Part shown: positions 57,203-64,000 of the stretch, in pieces
Layout of the letters: each line of letters starts with the position of its first letter
Numbering within the stretch: position 1 is the stretch's first letter
NCBI RefSeq assembly: GCF_029955155.1
Contig: NZ_JAPNOZ010000006.1
Location: forward strand, 1-64,000
Length of the DNA: 64,000 nt
Origin: Psychrobacillus sp. NEAU-3TGS
GTDB taxonomy: Bacteria > Bacillota > Bacilli > Bacillales_A > Planococcaceae
Reading direction: 5' to 3'
The notes under the pieces: model-generated
Databases searched by the model: none
What the model saw: only the letters and a program-made list of their open reading frames with translations
What the model was told of the DNA's origin: nothing
Position numbers and translations under genes: made by a program

Positions 57203-59587
57203 TTAGTTGCGCAATGGCTTACCTTTCACTAACATATGTTGCATTCTTGCTTGCGATTTTGGATCAGCTACCAAGCTCAAAAATGCTTCGCGTTCCAAGT
57301 TAAGTAAATATTGCTCATCCACTAATGTACCGTATGGAACTTCTCCTCCAGCAATCACATAGGCAAGCTTTTTCGCAATTTTCAAGTCATGCTCACTAAT
57401 ATAGCCAGATAAGAACATACCCTCAGCACCTAAAAGTAATGTTGCATATCCAGGAGACCCTGTTACAGGAACCTTCTCTCGTAATGGGGCTTTGTATCCA
57501 GCATTTGCAAGACTAAGTGCTGCTTGTTTTGCATCATACAATTGATGATCAGGATTCACACTAATACCATCTGCAAAGTTTAAGAAGTTATTTTCAAGAG
57601 CTTCTTCTCCAGACGTTGAAACCTTTGCCATTGCAATTGTTTCAAATACTTTATTGGCAACGTATTGATAATCCACCTGGACGCCTTTTGGAAGCCCTTT
57701 TAAATGCTTCATATATAACTCTTTGTTACCACCGCCGCCAGGGATTAGACCAACCCCTACTTCTACTAGCCCCATATAGGTTTCGGTCGTTGCTTGAATA
57801 TGTGCTGCTGGTAAACAAGCTTCAGCACCACCGCCAAGTGTCATTCCAAATGGTGCAACAACCACTGGCTTAGTGGAATATTTAATTTTCATCGTTGCAT
57901 TTTGGAAACTTCGAATAACATAATCCAATTCAAATAAATTATCGTCTTGAGCTTCCATCAAAATCATCCCAAGGTTTGCACCAACACTAAAGTTTTTCCC
58001 TTGGTTTCCAATAACAAGCCCTTTAAAGTTTTTCTCCACTTCCTCAATCGCAAAGTTAATCATTTGTAATATGTCGAGTCCAATTGCATTTGATTTAGAG
58101 TGGAATTCCAGTAAAGCAATTCCGTCACCTAAATCTATTAAACTAGCACCGGAATTAGATTTAATAACACCATGTTTTTTCTTATAACGCTTCAGGTCAA
58201 TTACTTTTTCATTGAAAGAAACGATATTGTAGTCATTTCCACCAAAGTAATAAAGATCGCCATTTTCTTCTTTATAAAAGGATTCGAATCCTTTATCTAA
58301 AAGCGACTGTACGAATGTAGGGATTTCCTTTCCTTCTGCTTTCATCTTTTCAACTGACTCTTTTACACCAATTGCATCCCATATTTCAAACGGTCCTTGC
58401 TGCCAGCCAAATCCCCATTTCATCGCTTGGTCAATGGATACGATATCGTCTGCAATTTCTCCGTGCAACTTAGCGGAATAAATAAGTGTCGGGCTTAAAA
58501 TGCTCCACAGCAGTTCTCCAGTACGGTCTTTAGCATATGTTAACGTTTTCACTTTTGCCGCTAATCCTTTTTGCTGTTTTGCCATTTCCATCGATGGTGT
58601 TTTTAGCTTTTTGACTGGCTCATATTCAAGTGTTTCCGTATTTAATTCTTTAATTTCCTTTCCTTCTTTTAAGAAGAAACCTTGCCCTGTTTTTGCACCA
58701 AGCCATTTATTTTCAAGCATTTGATGCATAAATGCCGGTACTTCAAACACTTTCTGCTCTTCCCCGGTCGTTTGGTCAAATACATTTTTTGCGACATGTG
58801 CAAACGTATCTAATCCGACTACGTCTAATGTGCGGAACGTCGCAGATTTTGGACGTCCAATCAGTGGGCCAGTAACCGAATCTACTTCTCCAACAGAATA
58901 TCCGCGTGCCTGCATTTCACGCAGAGTCACAAGTAAACCATACGTGCCGATTCGATTGGCAATAAAGTTAGGCGTATCTTTTGCTAATACGACTCCTTTT
59001 CCTAGAATATCTTCACCGAATTGCTTCATATATTCTACTACCTGGATATCGGTTGTTTTCGCAGGTATCACTTCTAACAGCTTTAAATAACGTGGTGGAT
59101 TGAAGAAATGTGTGCCAAGAAAATGTTTAGCAAAATCTTCAGATCTTCCTTCCACCATTGCATTAATACTAATACCTGAAGTATTGGAACTAATTATTGT
59201 CCCCGCTTTTCTAACTGTGTCTATTTTTTCATACAGACTTTTTTTCACATCTAAATTTTCCACTACTACTTCAATGATCCAATCGACCTCTTTTAACTTC
59301 TCTAAATCATCTTCAAAGTTTCCTGCAGTAATGAGTTGTAAGTTTTTTGTAGAAGTTAGAGGTGCGGGTTTTTGCTTCAGCAATTTTTGTAAAGCAGTCT
59401 GAGCAAATTTATTACGAACTCCTGGATGCTCTAATGTTAACCCCTTTGCTTCCTCTTCCTTACTCACTTCTTTTGGCACGATATCTAACAATAATGTCGG
59501 AATACCTATATTCGCTAAGTGTGCTGCAATTCCAGATCCCATTACCCCCGAGCCAAGAACAGCTGCTTTTTTAATTTGAAATGTCAC
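57203..59587 (-). CDS. fadN: 3-hydroxyacyl-CoA dehydrogenase/enoyl-CoA hydratase FadN
   Basis: About 794 residues. The N-terminal NAD-binding domain has AVLGSGVMGSGIAAHLANIG, followed by the hydroxyacyl-CoA dehydrogenase C-terminal domain. The crotonase domain at the C-terminal end contains NFSVGANLG and PFGMTLGGGAEACL. This dehydrogenase-first order is that of Bacillus FadN, the reverse of E. coli FadB. The start is GTG at 59587, with GGGGAGG 8 bases before it and an N terminus that aligns. It heads fadN-fadA-fadE under a FadR-type operator. Confidence 0.94.
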   Translation of the reverse strand: MTFQIKKAAVLGSGVMGSGIAAHLANIGIPTLLLDIVPKEVSKEEEAKGLTLEHPGVRNKFAQTALQKLLKQKPAPLTSTKNLQLITAGNFEDDLEKLKEVDWIIEVVVENLDVKKSLYEKIDTVRKAGTIISSNTSGISINAMVEGRSEDFAKHFLGTHFFNPPRYLKLLEVIPAKTTDIQVVEYMKQFGEDILGKGVVLAKDTPNFIANRIGTYGLLVTLREMQARGYSVGEVDSVTGPLIGRPKSATFRTLDVVGLDTFAHVAKNVFDQTTGEEQKVFEVPAFMHQMLENKWLGAKTGQGFFLKEGKEIKELNTETLEYEPVKKLKTPSMEMAKQQKGLAAKVKTLTYAKDRTGELLWSILSPTLIYSAKLHGEIADDIVSIDQAMKWGFGWQQGPFEIWDAIGVKESVEKMKAEGKEIPTFVQSLLDKGFESFYKEENGDLYYFGGNDYNIVSFNEKVIDLKRYKKKHGVIKSNSGASLIDLGDGIALLEFHSKSNAIGLDILQMINFAIEEVEKNFKGLVIGNQGKNFSVGANLGMILMEAQDDNLFELDYVIRSFQNATMKIKYSTKPVVVAPFGMTLGGGAEACLPAAHIQATTETYMGLVEVGVGLIPGGGGNKELYMKHLKGLPKGVQVDYQYVANKVFETIAMAKVSTSGEEALENNFLNFADGISVNPDHQLYDAKQAALSLANAGYKAPLREKVPVTGSPGYATLLLGAEGMFLSGYISEHDLKIAKKLAYVIAGGEVPYGTLVDEQYLLNLEREAFLSLVADPKSQARMQHMLVKGKPLRN

Positions 59588-59898
59588 GTGCAAAAGCCTC
59601 CCCTTCGTCTTGAATGAATGCTCATTCATTTTATAGATAAAAAAAATAGAACACTCTCTATGTCTATTAGTTTAGAACAATTTTTAAATTTTCGCAATAA
59701 TAAAATGAATAAAAACGAGCAATTTTCTTTCTAGTCTTTCTGAAACAGTGTAAACTAATTTAGAAAAGTGAAAGGCACCTGCTTAGCCACGACAAAGCTC
59801 TTCGCCGAGGAGCTTGATCAAATACAGAAATTTGGCATTTAATCATAAGAGGGTCGCCTGGAACCTATATATGAAAAAAGATTATAGGAGGTTTTAAT
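59588..59898. other. fadN / thioredoxin intergenic region
   Basis: 311 bases between divergent genes. It holds the FadR-type operator near fadN. A short GC-rich stretch at 59770-59870 (GAAAGGCACCTGCTTAGCC; CTTCGCCGAGGAGCTTG) looks like an eroded interspersed repeat. No other coding potential was seen. Confidence 0.5.
59611..59628. promoter_or_regulatory. fadR box: FadR-type operator
   Basis: TGAATGAATGCTCATTCA is a perfect 7-bp inverted repeat (TGAATGA/TCATTCA), 24 bases before the fadN start. It matches the B. subtilis FadR consensus TGAATGANTANTCATTCA except at the centre. Long-chain acyl-CoA should relieve repression. Confidence 0.88.
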
Positions 59899-60216
59899 AT
59901 GAACAAAATTACAACTGTAGAACAATTCAACGAAATCATTTCTGGTGACAACGAAGTACTAGTAAAATTCGAAGCTGGTTGGTGCCCCGATTGCCGACGC
60001 ATGGAAATGTTCATCGACCCAATCATTGAAAAGTACAACCAATATACATGGTATGAAGTAAACCGTGACGAATTACCGGAAATCGCAGAAAAATACGAAG
60101 TAATGGGAATTCCAAGTCTTCTTATTTATCAAAACGGCGAGAAAAAAGCACATTTACACAGTGCAAACGCAAAATCACCAGAGCAAGTAACAGAATTTTT
60201 AGATGCTCAGAATTAA
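59899..60216 (+). CDS. Thioredoxin-family protein (YdbP/YtpP-like)
   Basis: 105 residues of thioredoxin fold with FEAGWCPDCRRMEMFI (CPDC near 28-31) and cis-Pro MGIPSLLIYQNG (near 77). It resembles B. subtilis YdbP-type proteins over its whole length. It is cytosolic and probably a thiol oxidoreductase of undefined target. ATAGGAGG precedes the ATG. The last codons are repeated 98 bases downstream. Confidence 0.88.
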   Translation: MNKITTVEQFNEIISGDNEVLVKFEAGWCPDCRRMEMFIDPIIEKYNQYTWYEVNRDELPEIAEKYEVMGIPSLLIYQNGEKKAHLHSANAKSPEQVTEFLDAQN

Positions 60217-60313
60217 TTAATATTGAGGGGCTATCTGCCTGGTGGTATACCTTTTTCTCTGCGACGAGCTTCGCGCAGGAGCAAGTAACAGAATTTTTAG
60301 ATGTTCAAAACAA
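60181..60313. repeat. Duplicated 3' end of the thioredoxin gene around a family C repeat
   Basis: GAGCAAGTAACAGAATTTTT-AGATG-(C/T)-TCA occurs at 60181 and again at 60279, 98 bases apart. Between them lies a spacer ending TGCGACGAGCTTCGCGCAGG, the core of repeat family C (also near 13474). The second copy would encode EQVTEFLDVQNK then stop, so it may be the original end of the gene. Confidence 0.75.
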
Positions 60314-60329
60314 ATAATCACAAATTGTT

Positions 60330-60370
60330 AAAGCCCTTTGAAACCGCTACTTTTGGTTTCAAAGGGCTTT
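60330..60370. terminator. Bidirectional terminator
   Basis: 16-bp stem AAAGCCCTTTGAAACC/GGTTTCAAAGGGCTTT between convergent genes. Confidence 0.88.
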
Positions 60371-60397
60371 ATGTATTTTGTAATATTTTATTTCACA

Positions 60398-61387
60398 CTA
60401 TTCATTTGTTATTGCATCACGCGAGGTTAATATGTTCAATGCATTCGTAGGGGTTTCCCCTCTAAGTACCTGTAAAACAGAATCAGCAGCGAGCATCCCC
60501 ATTTTAAATCTCGTCTCTACCGTCGCTGACCCAATATGTGGTGTAGTGACGACGTTCGCAAGTTTCAATAGTGGATGATCGACCTTAACCGGTTCTTGTT
60601 TATATACGTCTAATCCAGCTCCCGCAATTACTTTATTCTTCAATGCTTCAACTAAAGCATCTTCATCAACGACAGCACCCCGTGATCCGTTTACAAAAAT
60701 AGCGTTTTGCTTCATCAGCTTAAACTCACTAGCCCCATACATGCTTTTCGTTTCCTCGCTTAGTGGAACCATATTACAAACAAAGTCCGAACGTTTCAGC
60801 AAATCCTGAAAACTGCAATATTGTGCATTATAAGTCGATTCGATTTCCTCATCACGACTTCTATTATGATATAGAATTTCCATACCAAATCCAAATTTTG
60901 CACGTGTAGCAATTGCCTTTCCAACCCCACCCATTCCTACAATGCCTATTACTTTTCCATACACATCAGTTCCGAATAATTCTTCTCCAATCATGGAATC
61001 CCAATTTCCTTGTTTCACATACGCATCCAACTCTGGTATCCTTCTAGCTGCAGAAAGAAGTACACCAAAGACTGCATCTGCTACAGTTTCATTCAAAATG
61101 CTTGGTGTATTTGTTGCAATTATATTCCGTTTTGTTAATAGATCTAAATCCAAATTATCATATCCAACCGAAATATTACTTATTACTTTCAGCTTTGGAC
61201 TTTTATCCAAAGTTTCCTCATCGATTTTTAGAGCAGAACCAAGTAATGCTTCTGCATCCTTTAAATGAGACATGAACTCGGGATATGTCGATTCATCTAA
61301 CTCTTCAAAATAAATAACTTCACATGTTGTTCGCAAATAATCTAAAACACGTGGATCCACTTTTCTATAAACTATTACTTTTTGCAT
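60398..61387 (-). CDS. D-isomer-specific 2-hydroxyacid dehydrogenase (glyoxylate/hydroxypyruvate reductase-like)
   Basis: 329 residues. NAD(P)-binding GIVGMGGVGKAIATRAKFGF (near 148), catalytic Arg in VNGSRGAVVDEDAL, Glu in DVYKQEPV, and His in TTPHIGSATVE (near 285) are all present. NGSRG fits the glyoxylate/hydroxypyruvate/2-ketogluconate reductase subgroup. AGGAGGAA precedes the ATG. It is a single gene convergent with the thioredoxin gene. Confidence 0.9.
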   Translation of the reverse strand: MQKVIVYRKVDPRVLDYLRTTCEVIYFEELDESTYPEFMSHLKDAEALLGSALKIDEETLDKSPKLKVISNISVGYDNLDLDLLTKRNIIATNTPSILNETVADAVFGVLLSAARRIPELDAYVKQGNWDSMIGEELFGTDVYGKVIGIVGMGGVGKAIATRAKFGFGMEILYHNRSRDEEIESTYNAQYCSFQDLLKRSDFVCNMVPLSEETKSMYGASEFKLMKQNAIFVNGSRGAVVDEDALVEALKNKVIAGAGLDVYKQEPVKVDHPLLKLANVVTTPHIGSATVETRFKMGMLAADSVLQVLRGETPTNALNILTSRDAITNE

Positions 61388-61641
61388 GATTGGATTCCTC
61401 CTAATTCATTTGCTCTCTACTTATTAATATCTCTAATTGTATGGCAAACAAATAACTCAATCAACAAATATATAAAATATTCTAAAATTTCTATTTTTAT
61501 ATTCAATAGTTTATGATAATGTGCAAACTAGTTGGAATTTATATAAAATAATAAAGAGCCCCACCTATTGAAAGGAAAGATTCTCTTAGCATGGAAGTAG
61601 GGGCTTACTGTCCGATAATGCAGAATAAAGGGAGGGTCCGT

Positions 61642-62190
61642 ATGAAAATCCAATTACAGCTACAAGGCTTATCTCAATATGATTCATCGATTAGAGCAGA
61701 CTATCAAGCCTCTGCATGCGGTCCAGTGACAGCATTTCTATTATTAAATTATTTACAAGAAAATACTTTTCCTGATACCCCCAACACACTTTACGAAAAA
61801 CTGGGTGGTACTCGCATCGGATTATTTACCCATCGATTTGTCCGTAATCTTCGCAAAATACTCGGTCCAAATTGGCAAATTGAAAAATGTTCTCTTCATA
61901 CAGCACTAGATGAACTTAAAAACGGTAGACCCGTTGCGCTCAAATTCGATAAATATTTTTCCTTTCGTTGGAGAAAAAAAGCGACATTTTCTTATCACTG
62001 GGTACCCCTTATCGGATACGAAATAGAAGACGATGAGCTTTTTTTACTCATTCATGATAATGGTGGGCAAAATCGAGAAAGTAAAATTCGCAAAGTATCC
62101 TATGCTCAAAATGCATCTATTTTAACTTTTATACAAATCACTCCAAAATTTAATAAAAGGGCTAATGCAAAAAGTGACAGAATCCCTTGA
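61642..62190 (+). CDS. Peptidase C39-like (papain-fold) protein
   Basis: About 182 residues with the C39-like pattern: catalytic Cys in YQASACGPVTAFLLLNYL (near 25) and His in FSYHWVPLIGYE (near 115), followed by IHDNGGQ. There is no signal peptide and no transporter domain. It is therefore a stand-alone papain-fold protein rather than a bacteriocin exporter. ATG at 61642 with AAAGGGAGGG is preferred over ATG 61591. Substrate is unknown; neighbours give no clue. Confidence 0.75.
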   Translation: MKIQLQLQGLSQYDSSIRADYQASACGPVTAFLLLNYLQENTFPDTPNTLYEKLGGTRIGLFTHRFVRNLRKILGPNWQIEKCSLHTALDELKNGRPVALKFDKYFSFRWRKKATFSYHWVPLIGYEIEDDELFLLIHDNGGQNRESKIRKVSYAQNASILTFIQITPKFNKRANAKSDRIP

Positions 62191-62211
62191 TGATCAGGAT
62201 TAACGTGAAAA

Positions 62212-62239
62212 AAGACTGTTCTACACTAGGAACAGTCTT
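62212..62239. terminator. Terminator of the C39-like gene
   Basis: Stem AAGACTGTTC/GAACAGTCTT with an 8-base loop, between convergent genes. Confidence 0.75.
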
Positions 62240-62252
62240 CGTTATATTTCCT

Positions 62253-63128
62253 CTATAATTCCTTCACCATAAATACTTGGGAAATGGCCGTATTTCTAAA
62301 TCCTTTGCTCTGTAAAAAAGGAAGTGTTTTTTTCGTATGATCGTATAAATTATACGTCGTCCTTTTGAGTGAGTGTTCAAAGTATAATCCTTCTTGGAGG
62401 ACCGCTTTGAGCGCACGCTCCCCTTCCTCTTTCTCTGTAGCAATTGCTGCTTGAAACAAAGTGACTCCTTCTATTTCTCCCCCATATTGTTGCTTTGTCC
62501 TTACTAAACAAGCTGCAAGAATTTCATTCTCCTTTGTTGCAATTATTGCTTCACCCCCAACTCTTGGAGTATTAGTTGTATCTACTTGCCAAGGTACAAC
62601 AGAAGGAAATATCCCTGTATTGCTCACTTGTATAGCAGGCAATCTTTTTATAGAAAATTCGTCTGCAACTTCTTCATCAAAAGAGAGCTCTCCATCTGCC
62701 TCTAAAAAATGTAATGTGTCGATTACATTGTAGCCAGCTTTTTCGTATAGTTTAATAGCCGGCTGATTAATGGACAAAGCTTCTAATGTTGCAATATCTA
62801 CATTTTGTTCTTTTAATAGATGAAGGGCTTTTTCTACCAGTAGAGAACCTAGTTTCTTCCCTCTGTACGCAGGAATAATACCCGTACCGCCATTCCAGGC
62901 GATTTTCTTACCATCTACTTCTCGAATGCCCTGTAAAACAAATCCAATCGGGTTATTATCGTCAAACATAATAATCGACAAAGCTGGTGAAAGATTTTCA
63001 TTTCCGAAACGTGCAACAAAAGCATCCAATGACATCTTCATCGGTATATAATACCCTTCAAAACCATTCGTAAAAAGTTCATGCGCTTCTTTAAAAGTTA
63101 AATGCTCCATTGTTTTAAAAGTAATCAT
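62253..63128 (-). CDS. GNAT-family N-acetyltransferase
   Basis: About 291 residues. The acetyl-CoA-binding GNAT core lies at about 40-145 with GTGIIPAYRGKKLGSLLVEK (motif A, R/Q-x-x-G-x-G/A-like) and INQPAIKLYEKAGY (motif B). A second, weaker GNAT-like domain follows. ATG at 63128 with AAAGGGG is preferred over ATG 63170. Substrate is unknown. Confidence 0.85.
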   Translation of the reverse strand: MITFKTMEHLTFKEAHELFTNGFEGYYIPMKMSLDAFVARFGNENLSPALSIIMFDDNNPIGFVLQGIREVDGKKIAWNGGTGIIPAYRGKKLGSLLVEKALHLLKEQNVDIATLEALSINQPAIKLYEKAGYNVIDTLHFLEADGELSFDEEVADEFSIKRLPAIQVSNTGIFPSVVPWQVDTTNTPRVGGEAIIATKENEILAACLVRTKQQYGGEIEGVTLFQAAIATEKEEGERALKAVLQEGLYFEHSLKRTTYNLYDHTKKTLPFLQSKGFRNTAISQVFMVKEL

Positions 63129-63151
63129 TTCATACCCCTTTGTATAAGTCT

Positions 63152-64000
63152 TTAAAACGATGTGAAACAAATAGGACTTTGTTTCGGTTTAAACCACTCA
63201 TCAAGCTTCTTAATATCTATGTCGCCAATAGATATAACTCCAAAATTATGAAGCGCCTCAACCGATATGCATCCCATCCACCAGGAACTCAAATCATGGA
63301 TACCTATCTTAATGGTTGCTTCTTCATTGATATTCGATATTTTTGTGGCATTCCAAAAATCACCATTGTAAATAACTTCATATAAGCCGTTTTGTTCTAT
63401 TAAGAATGTATCTTCAATTTCTATTAATAACCTGATATATTCATCCGGTCTTCTGAGCTGCTGGAAATTCATTTCGTGTATGAAATCAACGACATTAGTT
63501 ATTCTATACATTAAACCTGCTCCAGTAGTTGCCACTTCATGATAAACACTAGGTATCAGATGATTGGAGCCGTTTAATGGATTCGAAAGCGTGTATAAAA
63601 AGGATGGATCATTTGTCCGAAAAATAATTCGATCCACTTGATCTTGTTGGGAATATAACCAAGCAGCTATTTGTTTATAGGCAATTGGATCTGTCCATAT
63701 CCATTCGTGGACAATCATATATTGATGTAAAAAGTGACTATCTTTTACCGTTTCTAAAGTGAATGCTAATGCACCTAATAGCTGTCCATTTTCTATCACG
63801 CCGACATAATTAGTTACCCCATTTTTAATTCGTTGTCGTTCAGTCCACGTTCTTTTAATCATTCCATGATTTTTTTGCGCATAATCGTTATACAGGGAAA
63901 CGATTACTTCTTCATCCTTTGGAGACAAGAACTTGACCAATCCTTTTTCACCATTTGAAACAAGTGCATTCGGTTTAATTTTAAATTCATATTTCATTGG
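63152..64000 (-). CDS. Eis-like GNAT/SCP2-type acetyltransferase, N terminus beyond the window
   Basis: 281 codons from ATG 63997, but the frame is open to the window edge and the visible part matches the middle and C-terminal part of Eis-type proteins (usually about 400 residues). It has a GNAT-like segment (NYVGVIENGQLLGALAFTL, MIVHEWIWTDPIA) and an SCP2-like C terminus (IHDLSSWWMGCISVEALHNFG). The catalytic first GNAT domain is therefore probably off the right edge. It lies 23 bases upstream of the other GNAT gene on the same strand. Confidence 0.7.
   Translation of the reverse strand, partial: PMKYEFKIKPNALVSNGEKGLVKFLSPKDEEVIVSLYNDYAQKNHGMIKRTWTERQRIKNGVTNYVGVIENGQLLGALAFTLETVKDSHFLHQYMIVHEWIWTDPIAYKQIAAWLYSQQDQVDRIIFRTNDPSFLYTLSNPLNGSNHLIPSVYHEVATTGAGLMYRITNVVDFIHEMNFQQLRRPDEYIRLLIEIEDTFLIEQNGLYEVIYNGDFWNATKISNINEEATIKIGIHDLSSWWMGCISVEALHNFGVISIGDIDIKKLDEWFKPKQSPICFTSF

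Noticed and set aside
61591-62190. Bacteriocin-processing transporter (C39)
   Set aside because: Only the papain-like domain is present; there are no ABC or membrane domains and no precursor peptide nearby.

Overview
The window is chromosomal DNA of a low-GC, endospore-forming Gram-positive bacterium of the order Bacillales. From about 9 kb to 59.6 kb the genes follow the yug-yuf-yui-yum-yut-yun-yur-yus order of the Bacillus subtilis chromosome almost without a break. Sporulation protein YunB, PBP4 (PbpD), SufCDSUB, MetNPQ and FadN-FadA-FadE all sit in expected positions. The AT-rich spacers with small GC-rich palindromic repeats and the protein sequences suggest a Planococcaceae-type genus (Psychrobacillus, Sporosarcina or Lysinibacillus-like). 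The genus is inference only.

Layout. At 1-0.25 kb lies a minus-strand leader with tandem promoters that looks like the start of an rRNA operon just off the left edge. At 0.5-2.2 kb is an MgtC-like protein plus a cation diffusion facilitator. At 2.3-9.2 kb are an iron-dependent alcohol dehydrogenase and an arginine/ornithine catabolic cluster (rocA, rocD, glutamate dehydrogenase) read away from a divergent RocR-like regulator. At 9.3-12 kb are a YugI-like S1 protein and an ECF sigma/anti-sigma pair with a probable autoregulated promoter. At 12-21 kb are an NSS transporter, an XRE regulator, YugE, PatB, a cyclophilin lipoprotein, YuxJ, PbpD and YufK. At 21-28.7 kb are PepA, YuiD, YuiB, YuiA, a NUDIX hydrolase, NDH-2 (YumB), and the Fe-S proteins YutM and YutI with YuzD. 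At 28.8-31 kb is an operon of two unrecognised exported proteins, one of them acidic and repetitive. At 31.9-42.4 kb are YutJ, YuzB, YutF, YutE, YutD, LipA, an NhaC antiporter, YunB, YunD, YunE and YunF. At 42.5-47.7 kb is the sufCDSUB operon. At 47.9-49.2 kb are an unnoticed small gene and a NERD protein. At 49.6-52.5 kb is metNPQ under a SAM-I riboswitch. At 52.5-54.1 kb are YusE, YusF, GcvH and YusI. At 54.2-59.6 kb is the fadN-fadA-fadE beta-oxidation operon under a FadR-type operator. At 59.9-64 kb are a thioredoxin, a 2-hydroxyacid dehydrogenase, a C39-like peptidase and two GNAT proteins, the last cut by the window edge.

Four otherwise conserved genes (glutamate dehydrogenase, rocR, patB, yutE) are each broken by a one- or two-base shift in or beside a homopolymer. 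This pattern points to uncorrected indels in the assembly more than to four real pseudogenes, but only reads can decide.

The most unusual signals are these. The RocR-like regulator has no visible GAFTGA loop or Walker B acidic pair. Three intergenic arrays of unrelated sequence share the same 21-bp period. A 63-codon gene seems to use an ATT start or to carry a frameshift. A secreted acidic protein has three 46-residue repeats with EF-hand-like loops. Three families of small interspersed repeats occur, and one copy has duplicated the end of a thioredoxin gene. No CRISPR array, tRNA, prophage or transposase was seen.
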